A stretch of DNA of 64,000 nt, taken from the NCBI RefSeq assembly GCF_023656565.1, contig NZ_JAMOKG010000004.1, positions 372,001 through 436,000 on the forward strand, read 5' to 3'. Shown one piece after another: positions 52,091 through 59,959 of this stretch; within the stretch, counting starts at the first letter, position 1, and every line of letters starts with the position of its first letter. The stretch is from Flavobacterium tyrosinilyticum (GTDB taxonomy: Bacteria > Bacteroidota > Bacteroidia > Flavobacteriales > Flavobacteriaceae). Position numbers and translations under genes: made by a program. Under the pieces are notes generated by a model that worked only from the letters and a program-made list of their open reading frames with translations, was not told the origin of the DNA and made no database searches.

Positions 52091-52498
52091 TTTAGTTATG
52101 AATTATGAGTTTTGGGTTATGAGTTTTTTCTTTGACGTTATAATTATGCTTTTTATGATTTTCAGAACTTCTTCACATTGCTTGTGCATGGATTCAAATT
52201 CAGCAATAGTAATATAATTTGTTGCAATTAATATTTCTAACCAATACATTGATTCATCACATTCTTTCTGAGAAATAGACAATTTATGTATAAAATCAGG
52301 CTTACTTTGCGCATTGACAGCTTCACGAACATTCGCGCCAACAGAAGTAATTGAACGTAAAAATTGCTTACTCATCACAAATTCCTTCCTTTCTGCAACT
52401 AGCCATTTATAAAAATTAACTCCTCTTACTGCTAATTCAAAACTTTTAGTTTTTACAATACTCTCACTCATAATTCATAACTCATAATTCATAATTGT
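52091..52498. mobile_element. Candidate four-helix-bundle cassette flanked by inverted word-repeats
   Basis: A gene of about 370 bases lies between ATGAATTATGAGTT-type words on the left (52098-52130) and ATAATTCATAACTCAT-type words on the right (52469-52495), in inverted orientation. The repeats overlap the gene's own start and stop codons. It separates sprT from the SDR gene. Mobility is inferred, since no transposase is present. Confidence 0.5.
52103..52471 (-). CDS. Four-helix-bundle protein (23S rRNA IVP type, TIGR02436-like)
   Basis: The 122-residue protein is all alpha-helical and shows the family pattern KSFELAVRGVNFYKWL, LRSITSVGANVREAVNAQSK, FIHKLSISQKECDESMYWLEIL and HKQCEEVLKIIKSII. 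Such proteins are found inside 23S rRNA intervening sequences and scattered elsewhere in Bacteroidota genomes; the biochemical role is unknown. The last codons (ITQNS) and the start codon lie within the flanking word-repeats. Confidence 0.88.
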   Translation of the reverse strand: MSESIVKTKSFELAVRGVNFYKWLVAERKEFVMSKQFLRSITSVGANVREAVNAQSKPDFIHKLSISQKECDESMYWLEILIATNYITIAEFESMHKQCEEVLKIIKSIIITSKKKLITQNS

Positions 52499-53176
52499 TT
52501 ACGGATTTGTTGAAGACACTTCTAAAACTTTTCCGTTAAAATATTTATTGCCATTTAATGTAAAATCATAAATATAAGTTGCCATTCCTTCAGCAGAAAT
52601 TGGAGCTTGATAACCAGGGAAAGCTTCATTTAGCATTTCAGTTTGAACAGAACCCAAAGCCAAAACATTAAATGAAATTCCTTTTTCTTTATATTCTTCA
52701 GCCAATAATTCAGTTAAAGTAATTACAGCTCCTTTACTCGAACTGTAAGCCGCTAATCCAGCAAATTTCAAACTTCCGCGAACCCCGCCAATTGAACTGA
52801 TGGTTACAACATGACTTCCTTTTTCTAAATACGGAATACATATACGAGTTAAATTGGCAACAGCAAAAACATTCACTTTATAAATATTTTCAAAATCTGC
52901 CTGTGTCGTTTCTGCAAAAGGTTTTAAAAGCAAAGCTCCAGCATTATGAACCACTGCATCTACTTTTTTCCATGTTGAAGAAAGAAAATTGTCAACCTGA
53001 TCCAAAGCCGTTTCATCTGCCAAATCAACAGACAGACAAGTTACATTTTGATGTTCTAAAAGCGCTTGCGGTATTTTTCTGGAAATGGCCAAAACCTGAT
53101 GACCTGCTTCGGCAAATTTCAAGGCTAATTCGTAACCAATTCCTCTGCTTGTTCCTGTAACGATAATATTTTTCAT
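52499..53176 (-). CDS. Short-chain dehydrogenase/reductase
   Basis: The 225-residue SDR begins IIVTGTSRGIGYELALKFAEAG, with the TGxxxGIG cofactor motif at about 7-14. It contains VVHNAGALL and the catalytic Ser-Tyr-Lys set (TISSIGGV, then YSSSKGAV). The substrate is unknown and NADPH preference is not clear. A 35-base gap separates it from the M28 peptidase gene upstream on the same strand. Confidence 0.9.
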   Translation of the reverse strand: MKNIIVTGTSRGIGYELALKFAEAGHQVLAISRKIPQALLEHQNVTCLSVDLADETALDQVDNFLSSTWKKVDAVVHNAGALLLKPFAETTQADFENIYKVNVFAVANLTRICIPYLEKGSHVVTISSIGGVRGSLKFAGLAAYSSSKGAVITLTELLAEEYKEKGISFNVLALGSVQTEMLNEAFPGYQAPISAEGMATYIYDFTLNGNKYFNGKVLEVSSTNP

Positions 53177-53211
53177 GTAGCAAAAATAATCAAATGCTGT
53201 AAAACAGCCTC

Positions 53212-54189
53212 TTATTTGTTCATTGTTATTTCTTGCGTTGGCGAAATCGCAATTTTGGTTACTGCAGGCAATAATTCTTGCGTGAATGCTGTGATATGAG
53301 GAATATCCATTAATTTAAATTCATCTGAAACATGGTGATAGTAATCAAAGTTTTCAAAATCGAAAGTACTTAGGGATTGGCATGGTTTTCCAAAAGCTTG
53401 AAAAAACGAATAATTATCAGAACGGTAGAATAATTGATATTCTGCTTCTTTCGGTAAAAATCCGATGGTGTTTTTTCCTGTGTATTCGTTTATTTTTTGC
53501 GCCATGTTCGATTTATCAAAACCTGTAATATAAGCTAGATAATCTCGTTTCATTGGCACACCAATCATTTCTATGTTTAATTGTGTATAAAGATTGAAAT
53601 TTTGTTTTTTCAATTTCTCCACTAAACTTTTTGATCCTAGCAATCCTTTTTCTTCTCCCGCAAAAAACACAATTAAGATGCTTCGCTTATTCGCTTTAGT
53701 TTCGCTAAAATATTTTGCCATTGCCGCTACAGAAGTTACGCCCGAAGCATCATCGTTTGCGCCATTATTTATTTTATCGGCCTGTTCTTTTTTCTCTAAA
53801 CCAATATGATCATAATGCGCACTCAAAACAACAAACTCTTTTTTAAGTTCAGGATCTGTTCCCTCAATAACCCCAACAATATTGAAAGCTGGTGCATCAA
53901 AATTGGTCAAAGTATCGCGATAGGTTTTAAAATACGGTTTGATTTTATTTTTCTTTAAAAAGTCTTCCAAGAAAACAGCAGCTTTTTCAATTCCTTTCGT
54001 TCCTGTTTCACGTCCTTCCAATTCATCAGAAGAAAGATATTTTAGAAAATCTGAAATTTCAGATTCTTTTACTTTATAGCTAATTTCTATTGGCTTTGAA
54101 TCTGTTTTTGCTCCACTCTCATTTGAAGTTGAAGTTCCCGATTTACATGCTAAAAAAATAAATGGAAGCAAAAAGTATAGCTTTCTCAT
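53212..54189 (-). CDS. M28-family zinc aminopeptidase lipoprotein
   Basis: The 325-residue protein has a lipobox (FIFLAC, Cys at about 15), then an M28 domain. Metal ligands are seen in LSAHYDHIG (His), NNGANDDASGVTSV (Asp), FFAGEEKGLLGS (Glu-Glu) and the late YYHHVSDEF (His). It is predicted to be an aminopeptidase anchored in an envelope membrane. It may be cotranscribed with the SDR gene downstream. Confidence 0.88.
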   Translation of the reverse strand: MRKLYFLLPFIFLACKSGTSTSNESGAKTDSKPIEISYKVKESEISDFLKYLSSDELEGRETGTKGIEKAAVFLEDFLKKNKIKPYFKTYRDTLTNFDAPAFNIVGVIEGTDPELKKEFVVLSAHYDHIGLEKKEQADKINNGANDDASGVTSVAAMAKYFSETKANKRSILIVFFAGEEKGLLGSKSLVEKLKKQNFNLYTQLNIEMIGVPMKRDYLAYITGFDKSNMAQKINEYTGKNTIGFLPKEAEYQLFYRSDNYSFFQAFGKPCQSLSTFDFENFDYYHHVSDEFKLMDIPHITAFTQELLPAVTKIAISPTQEITMNK

Positions 54190-54263
54190 GGTTTTCTGTT
54201 TTTATTGATGATTGATAATAAATTTTATTGGACTATAAACTTATGAAAAGTAATAGAATATTC

Positions 54264-54301
54264 ATAAAAAAAACCCTTTCAACTAAAAGCCGAAAGGGTT
54301 T
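54264..54301 (-). terminator. Terminator of the acyl-CoA dehydrogenase gene
   Basis: AAACCCTTTC and GAAAGGGTTT form a 10-bp stem followed on the minus strand by an eight-base T-run. It lies 21 bases after the stop. Confidence 0.85.
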
Positions 54302-54322
54302 AAAATATATTCTTACGATTAT

Positions 54323-55465
54323 TTATCCAGCAATAACTGCTCTAGAAATTACGATTTTCTGAATTTCAGAAGTTCCTTCGTAAATCTGAGTAATTTTAGC
54401 ATCACGCATAAAACGCTCTACGTGATATTCTTTTACATACCCGTTTCCTCCGTGAATTTGAACAGCTTCAACTGAAGTGTCCATTGCAACTTGCGAAGCA
54501 AATAATTTTGCCATTGCACCGCTCACGTCGTAATTTTTATTATTGTCTTTATCCCAAGCTGCTTTCATACATAAATGACGCGCTGCTTCAATATTTACTG
54601 CCATATCTGCCAATTTAAAAGCAATTGCCTGATGGTTGCAAATTTCAGTTCCAAAAGCTTTACGCTCTTTAGAATATTTTAATGCCAATTCATAAGCTCC
54701 TGAAGCAATTCCTAATGCTTGCGAAGCGATTCCAATTCTACCGCCTGCAAGAGTTTTCATTGCAAATTTAAATCCGAAACCATCTTCACCGATTCTGTTT
54801 TCTTTTGGAACTTTAACATCAGAAAACATTAATGAATGTGTATCAGAACCGCGGATTCCCATTTTCTGTTCTTTCGGACCAACTGAAAAACCTGGCATAT
54901 CTTTAGTCATAATCAAAGCATTGATTCCTTTGTGCTTTAATTCTGGATGTGTTTGTGCAATTACTAAATATACAGATGCGGTATTTCCGTTTGTGATCCA
55001 GTTTTTAGTTCCGTTAACTAAATAATGATCTCCCATATCAACAGCTGTTGTTTTTTGAGAAGTTGCGTCACTTCCTGCTTCTGGCTCGCTCAAACAAAAA
55101 GCTCCGTGAATTTCTCCAGAAGCCAAACCTGGAAGGTATTTTTGTTTTTGCTCTTCAGTACCATATTCTTGTAATCCCCAGCAAACTAATGAATTGTTTA
55201 CAGACATTACAACAGAGGCAGAAGCATCTACTTTAGAAATTTCTTCCATTGCAATAACATAAGAAATAGCGTCTAAGCCGCTTCCTCCATATTTAGGATC
55301 AACCATCATTCCCATAAATCCAAGCTCACCCATTTTTTTGATTTGCTCAGTTGGAAAAGTCTGGTTTTCGTCACGTTCAATAACTCCCGGCAATAATTCA
55401 TTTTGAGCAAAATCTCTTGCAGCCTGCTGAATCATTAAATGTTCTTCGGTAAGATTAAAATCCAT
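54323..55465 (-). CDS. Acyl-CoA dehydrogenase
   Basis: A FAD enzyme of fatty-acid or amino-acid beta-oxidation, 380 residues. Family blocks are present: MDFNLTEEHLMIQQAARDFAQ, GAFCLSEPEAGSDA (flavin region), GTKNWITNG and the C-terminal YEGTSEIQKIVISR. The catalytic Glu is predicted in QIYEGTSE, the position used by short-chain enzymes. This fits butyryl-CoA or a similar short substrate. It is a single gene with its own terminator. Confidence 0.93.
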   Translation of the reverse strand: MDFNLTEEHLMIQQAARDFAQNELLPGVIERDENQTFPTEQIKKMGELGFMGMMVDPKYGGSGLDAISYVIAMEEISKVDASASVVMSVNNSLVCWGLQEYGTEEQKQKYLPGLASGEIHGAFCLSEPEAGSDATSQKTTAVDMGDHYLVNGTKNWITNGNTASVYLVIAQTHPELKHKGINALIMTKDMPGFSVGPKEQKMGIRGSDTHSLMFSDVKVPKENRIGEDGFGFKFAMKTLAGGRIGIASQALGIASGAYELALKYSKERKAFGTEICNHQAIAFKLADMAVNIEAARHLCMKAAWDKDNNKNYDVSGAMAKLFASQVAMDTSVEAVQIHGGNGYVKEYHVERFMRDAKITQIYEGTSEIQKIVISRAVIAG

Positions 55466-55957
55466 AGTAGTATTCTTTAAAGTTTTTTCAACTCAATTTC
55501 AAAAAGAAATTTTAGTTGATGGTTTTTTATGTTTTTGTTTTTTTTGAGCTCCTAAAACTTTTCAGTTCAAAGGCTTCCAAAGATACTTTTTAAAAGTGTA
55601 ATTTACAATGCGCGCATATAAAATTAATAGATCAGCAAAGATTACGATAACGTTTTCGTGATTATTTAGCTTTTTCTTCAAATCAGCATTAATCTCGCAA
55701 CAATTCTTTTAAAATTTAAAAGTCAATTTTTCTTTTTAAAGCATAAAAAAACGAACATTTTTGATAGATTTTTAGCGAGCAATGCTTAAACAATTCTTAA
55801 AGCACGTAAATCTACGTAAAACTAGTCTTACTAATTTGATTTTTAATGTAATAGAAAAATTAAATGTATTTTTTACATAAAAAAAACATAACAAAAATGA
55901 ACCAAATATTAATAAATTACTATTATTTTTGCCTTAAAAATAAAAATTTGATAGAAT
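55466..55957. other. 492-base intergenic region, AT-rich
   Basis: No gene was found. It contains a near-palindrome at 55641-55662 centred on AACGTT (18 of 22 positions symmetrical), possibly an operator. A -7 box TATTTTTG occurs at 55924-55931 before the next gene. Nothing else stands out. Confidence 0.5.
55924..55931 (+). promoter_or_regulatory. -7 box (TATTTTTG) of the chalcone-isomerase-like gene
   Basis: TATTTTTG matches TANNTTTG, 26 bases before the ATG at 55958. No -33 TTG was found at the right distance. Confidence 0.45.
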
Positions 55958-56533
55958 ATGAAAAAGATTTTACTTTTACTGATAGTCCTTTTAAGCTTAC
56001 CATTTTCTACTGTTTCGGCACAAACTCAAATCGAAGTTAACGGTGTAACAGTTCCTAGAAAAATAGAATTTCAAGGCAAGTCATTACAGTTAAACGGAGC
56101 AGGCGGAAGATCAAAAATGTGGCTGGAAGTATATGTTCAGGCATTGTATTTATCTCAATTAGCACAGGATCCGCAATTCATTATCGATAGTGATACTGAA
56201 ATGGCTGTTAGAATCGAAATTACTTCTTCTATGGTTTCTTCAAGCAAACTGACAAAAGCAATGAACGCAGGTTTTGAAAAATCTGCAGGAGCAAATCTTG
56301 AACAATTACGCCCTAGAATCGAACAGCTGAAAAGCTTTTTAAGTGACGCAATTACAGAAAAAGATGTATTTGTTTTAGCTTACAACCCTTTTGACCAAAA
56401 TGTTTACGTTTCTAAAAATGAAATCTTGAAAGGAAAAATTCCTGGATTTGATTTCAAAAAAGCATTATTCGGAATCTGGCTTTCTGACAAACCAGTTGAC
56501 GAAACTTTGAAAAAACACTTATTAGGACAATAG
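55958..56533 (+). CDS. Chalcone-isomerase-like protein, exported
   Basis: The 191-residue protein has a signal peptide (LLLLIVLLSLPFSTVSAQ) and the bacterial chalcone-isomerase-like domain: EVNGVTVPRKIEFQGKSLQLNGAGGRSKMWLEVYVQALYL and ISKNEILKGKIPGFDFKKALFGIWLSDKPVDETLKKHLLG-like end. Plant-type isomerase activity is not expected; bacterial members are of unknown role and may bind fatty acids. It is a single gene with its own terminator. Confidence 0.85.
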   Translation: MKKILLLLIVLLSLPFSTVSAQTQIEVNGVTVPRKIEFQGKSLQLNGAGGRSKMWLEVYVQALYLSQLAQDPQFIIDSDTEMAVRIEITSSMVSSSKLTKAMNAGFEKSAGANLEQLRPRIEQLKSFLSDAITEKDVFVLAYNPFDQNVYVSKNEILKGKIPGFDFKKALFGIWLSDKPVDETLKKHLLGQ

Positions 56534-56555
56534 TTCTTAATTTTCTAAATATTCA

Positions 56556-56593
56556 AAAAGCCGAAAACCTAATAGTTTTCGGCTTTTCTTTTT
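56556..56593 (+). terminator. Terminator of the chalcone-isomerase-like gene
   Basis: AAAAGCCGAAAAC and GTTTTCGGCTTTT form a perfect 13-bp stem followed by a T-run, 22 bases after the stop. Confidence 0.88.
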
Positions 56594-56675
56594 TGTTTGC
56601 TAAATTTGCTGCAAAATACATTATTCGCATTATTCTATTTTATACTTTTACGCAAAATAAACATATCACAACAAA

Positions 56676-57902
56676 ATGAAAGATTTATTACAACAATTTG
56701 AAAACAAAGCACCTGAAATTGTTTTCAATTGGAAAGATTCTGAAACAGAAGCCGAAGGGTGGACTGTAATTAATTCACTTCGTGGAGGAGCTGCGGGTGG
56801 AGGAACAAGAATGAGAAAAGGCTTAGACATGAACGAAGTTTTGTCATTGGCAAAAACTATGGAAGTTAAATTCTCAGTTTCTGGTCCTGCAATTGGAGGA
56901 GCTAAATCTGGAATTAACTTTGACCCAAATGATCCTCGCAAAAAAGGTGTTTTGCAACGTTGGTACAAAGCCGTTTCTCCGTTATTGAAAAGCTATTATG
57001 GAACTGGAGGAGATTTGAATGTTGATGAGATTCATGAAGTTATTCCAATGACAGAAGAATGTGGTGTATGGCATCCGCAGGAAGGTGTTTTCAACGGACA
57101 CTTTAAACCAACAGAAGCTGATAAAATTAATAGAATTGGTCAATTGCGTCAGGGTGTAATTAAGGTTATCGAAAACCCTAAATTCTCTCCAGACGTAACT
57201 AGAAAATATACAGTTGCCGATATGATTACGGGTTATGGCGTTGCCGAAGCGGTTCGTCATTTCTATACAACTTACGGCGGAGACATACAAGGTAAAAAAG
57301 CAATCGTACAAGGTTTTGGAAACGTGGGTTCTGCAGCAGCTTTTTATTTAGCAGAAATGGGCGCAAAAGTTATCGGAATTATTGATCGCGACGGTGGATT
57401 AATAAAAGAAGAAGGTTTTTCTTTTGAAGAAATTAGAACGTTATTTTTAAATAAAGACGGAAATAAACTGGTTGCAGATAATATGATTCCGTTTGAAGAA
57501 ATCAATTCTAAAATCTGGACAATCGGCGCAGAGATTTTCACTCCATGTGCTGCATCTAGATTGGTAACTCAAGCACAAATTGACAGCTTAATTGCAAATG
57601 GATTGGAAGTTATTTCTTGCGGTGCGAATGTTCCTTTTGCTGACAAGGAAATTTTCTTTGGTTCTATTATGGAAGAAGTAGACCGTAAGGTTAGTTTAAT
57701 TCCAGACTTTATTTCAAACTGCGGAATGGCACGAGTTTTTGCTTATTTCATGGAGAAAAAAGTTCAAATGACAGATGAGGCTATTTTTAACGATACTTCA
57801 GACACAATTAAAAATGCGATTGTAAAAGCTCATGCTTTAAGTCAATCAAAAACAAATATCAGTGCAACTGCTTTTGAAATTGCTTTGAAACAATTAGTGT
57901 AA
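56676..57902 (+). CDS. Glu/Leu/Phe/Val-family amino-acid dehydrogenase
   Basis: An NAD(P)-dependent oxidative deaminase of 408 residues. The substrate domain contains LRGGAAGGGTRM, the catalytic Lys region VSGPAIGGAKSGINFDP and GTGGDLNVDE. The Rossmann domain has VQGFGNVGSAAAFYLAEMGAKVIG. The family includes glutamate, leucine and phenylalanine dehydrogenases; the residue pattern does not settle the substrate here. A terminator follows at about 57926. Confidence 0.88.
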   Translation: MKDLLQQFENKAPEIVFNWKDSETEAEGWTVINSLRGGAAGGGTRMRKGLDMNEVLSLAKTMEVKFSVSGPAIGGAKSGINFDPNDPRKKGVLQRWYKAVSPLLKSYYGTGGDLNVDEIHEVIPMTEECGVWHPQEGVFNGHFKPTEADKINRIGQLRQGVIKVIENPKFSPDVTRKYTVADMITGYGVAEAVRHFYTTYGGDIQGKKAIVQGFGNVGSAAAFYLAEMGAKVIGIIDRDGGLIKEEGFSFEEIRTLFLNKDGNKLVADNMIPFEEINSKIWTIGAEIFTPCAASRLVTQAQIDSLIANGLEVISCGANVPFADKEIFFGSIMEEVDRKVSLIPDFISNCGMARVFAYFMEKKVQMTDEAIFNDTSDTIKNAIVKAHALSQSKTNISATAFEIALKQLV

Positions 57903-57925
57903 TATATTCTACACTTTAATATATA

Positions 57926-57958
57926 AACGGGCCAGATTTCTATTTGGCTCGTTTTTTT
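57926..57958 (+). terminator. Terminator of the amino-acid dehydrogenase gene
   Basis: AACGGGCCA pairs with TGGCTCGTT (one G-T wobble) and is followed by seven T residues. Confidence 0.8.
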
Positions 57959-57974
57959 GTACTGCAGATTTTTT

Positions 57975-58147
57975 AACGCAAAGCACGCTAAGTTATTTTA
58001 ATTTGGAACGCAAACAATATCTAAATATTAAGTTCGCAAAGCTTTATTTTGACAAAGCTTTGTGAACTTTTAATCTTAAGATTCACTCAAATTTAAGTCA
58101 ATTAAAACTTTGCGTTTCTTTGCGTAAATCTTAGCGTGCTTTGCGTT
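57975..58147. repeat. Nested long palindrome (AACGCAAAGCACGCTAAG)
   Basis: The outer arms 57975-57992 and 58130-58147 are perfectly complementary over 18 bases. An inner hairpin around 58030-58070 uses AAGTTCGCAAAGCTTT and its near-complement. It occupies most of the 360-base gap before the tonB-like gene; the same CGCAAAG word appears in the repeat at 48012. Confidence 0.8.
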
Positions 58148-58262
58148 ATAATTTAAAAAAAACCTTTGCGAACTTAGCGGTTAAATTCTCTCTTCCATTC
58201 TAAACAATTTTTACTACTTTTAAACGTTTTTAAAATAATACATTTCAAAATTCAGAATTTAA

Positions 58263-59168
58263 ATGAGTTCCTCTATTTCTACAGATCAAAAGAAATCATT
58301 GCTATTCACAACAGCTATATATGCGGCAATAATTCTATTGTTGCTTTTTATACGTTTCTGGCCTCCTTATAATCCAGAAAACAATGTAGCTCTTGCTGAT
58401 GGCGGCGGAGGTGGCGGTGGCGTGACTGTAAATTTCGGAGACAGCGATTTAGGCTCTGGTGCCAATTATAAAAGCGAAGTTCTAGATGTAAAAAACAATG
58501 TAAAACAAGCTCCCGCAAAAGCAACTCCCGAAGAAGAAGCTATAATTAGTCAAGAGAATACAACTGCTGATAATGATGTTGTTATTCCGACCAAAGAGAA
58601 ACCGAAGAAACCTGTTCCTGTTGAAAAACCGATACAAAAACCTGTTCCAGAAAAACCAAAAGTTTCTAACTCAACAAATGATGCTTTAGCCAGCATTATG
58701 AAAGGTTCTAATAAAGGTGGCGATGGAGACGATAAAGCAGCTGGAAATAAAGGAAAAGCAAACGGAAGTTTAAACTCAAACGGTTATTACGGATCTGGTG
58801 GCTCTGGCGGAGGAACTGGAGGCGGTAACGGAACCGGAAATGGCATTGGCACAGGAAGCGGTTACGGAGCCGGAAGTGGCGGCGGTTCTGGTGGAGGATC
58901 TGGATATTCTTTAGGAAACAGAAAAGCCCTTTCTAAACCTGCACCAAAATATACTTGTAACGAAGAAGGAAAAGTCGTTGTTGAAGTAAGCGTTGACCAA
59001 AACGGAAAAACAATAAGTGCGACGGCAGGAATTAAAGGAACAACAAATACGGCAAAATGTTTATTAGATCAAGCAAGAATTGCAGCAATGAATACCAAAT
59101 GGGAATCTGACAGTGATGCTCCGGCAAAACAAGTTGGGAAAATTATTTATAATTTTAGTTTGGATTAA
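58263..59168 (+). CDS. TonB/TolA-family energy transducer-like protein
   Basis: The 301-residue protein has one N-terminal membrane anchor (TTAIYAAIILLLLFIRFW), a Gly-rich stretch right after it (DGGGGGGGVTVNFGD), and a Pro/Lys-rich periplasmic spacer (EKPKKPVPVEKPIQKPV). A very Gly/Ser/Asn-rich linker covers about 175-220. A C-terminal domain with EGKVVVEVSVDQNGKTISATAG resembles TonB_C. It would couple the ExbB-ExbD motor to outer-membrane receptors such as those in this window. The motor genes lie downstream on the opposite strand. Confidence 0.8.
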   Translation: MSSSISTDQKKSLLFTTAIYAAIILLLLFIRFWPPYNPENNVALADGGGGGGGVTVNFGDSDLGSGANYKSEVLDVKNNVKQAPAKATPEEEAIISQENTTADNDVVIPTKEKPKKPVPVEKPIQKPVPEKPKVSNSTNDALASIMKGSNKGGDGDDKAAGNKGKANGSLNSNGYYGSGGSGGGTGGGNGTGNGIGTGSGYGAGSGGGSGGGSGYSLGNRKALSKPAPKYTCNEEGKVVVEVSVDQNGKTISATAGIKGTTNTAKCLLDQARIAAMNTKWESDSDAPAKQVGKIIYNFSLD

Positions 59169-59211
59169 AAAACACGAATTACACAGATTTACACTAAATC
59201 TGTTTTCATAG

Positions 59212-59243
59212 AAAAAGGCTTTCAGAAATCTGAAAGCCTTTTT
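59212..59243 (+). terminator. Terminator of the tonB-like gene
   Basis: AAAAAGGCTTTCAGA and TCTGAAAGCCTTTTT form a perfect 15-bp stem with a 2-base loop, followed by more T. It lies 43 bases after the stop. Confidence 0.85.
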
Positions 59244-59256
59244 TATTTCCGCCCAG

Positions 59257-59360
59257 TTTGTCATTTCGACGAAGGAGAAATCTTCGCGAGAAGCTCTACA
59301 AAGATTGGGTTCTCGTTGCGGAGTTACTTGTGGAGATTTCTCCTTCGTCGAAATGACAAA
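59257..59360. repeat. Dispersed palindrome family, copy 2
   Basis: Arms 59257-59283 and 59334-59360 are perfectly complementary over 27 bases and share the TCATTTCGACGAAGGAG word with copy 1 at 41168. The spacer contains the shared core CTCTACAAAGATTG. Confidence 0.85.
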
Positions 59361-59383
59361 ATTGCGTTTTTTGCTTCTCCTAT

Positions 59384-59418
59384 TAGACCTAAAAGGTTTT
59401 TAAAACCTGTCAGGTCTA
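59384..59418. repeat. Short palindrome (AGACCT...AGGTCT)
   Basis: AGACCTAAAAGGTTTT and AAAACCTGTCAGGTCT form a nested inverted repeat with an interior loop. It sits between two other repeat elements in the 392-base gap 59169-59560. Confidence 0.65.
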
Positions 59419-59434
59419 GATTACCAATTAGTTC

Positions 59435-59551
59435 GCGTGAGGGATAGGAGCTGGCTACCAAAGTAGCGCGGATAGCCCGACCATACCGAGATAAAAAGGC
59501 GTATATACGCAAAGTATATTTGCCTTTTTATCCCGGTATGGTCACGCCCTA
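59435..59551. repeat. 117-nt structured repeat element, copy 2
   Basis: It has the same length and boundaries (GCGTGAGGG to CGCCCTA) as copy 1 at 42534. The 5' half is identical except one base in the small hairpin loop. The long hairpin (CCATACCG.GATAAAAAGGC with its complement) differs from copy 1 by paired changes. It ends nine bases from the stop of the minus-strand exbD gene. Confidence 0.85.
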
Positions 59552-59560
59552 ATATTAAAT

Positions 59561-59956
59561 CTATTTCGGACTTGTTGCAATTACAAATTTCAGATTGTTC
59601 TTTACTCCTATTTGCAAAACATCTACTAAATCTTGAACTTGCAGATTAAACGGAATTCGAACCACAACGGTTTGTTCTTTATCTGTTCCTATTTTTGACA
59701 TTAAACTCGTTTCTAGATTTTCAAAATCAACCTCCTGTTTGTCAATGTAGAACTTTTTATCTTCTGTAACCGATAAACTAATTAATTGTTTATTGGTCTT
59801 TTCATTCGCTTTAGCTTTTGGCAATGTCATCTTAATCACATTCGGATTTGCCAGTGTTGAGATAATTAAGAAAAACAACAGCAGGAAAAACATGATATCG
59901 CTCAAAGATGAAGTCGCAACTTCGGCGTGAAATCTTCTTTTTCTTTTAATAGACAT
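59561..59956 (-). CDS. exbD: ExbD/TolR-family biopolymer transport protein
   Basis: A component of the proton-driven inner-membrane motor for TonB or Tol. The 131-residue protein has one membrane helix near the N-terminus (SDIMFFLLLFFLIISTLA) with the conserved Asp in the LSDIMF segment. The periplasmic domain ends FVIATSPK. It starts three bases after the exbB stop. Confidence 0.88.
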   Translation of the reverse strand: MSIKRKRRFHAEVATSSLSDIMFFLLLFFLIISTLANPNVIKMTLPKAKANEKTNKQLISLSVTEDKKFYIDKQEVDFENLETSLMSKIGTDKEQTVVVRIPFNLQVQDLVDVLQIGVKNNLKFVIATSPK

Positions 59957-59959
59957 GGC

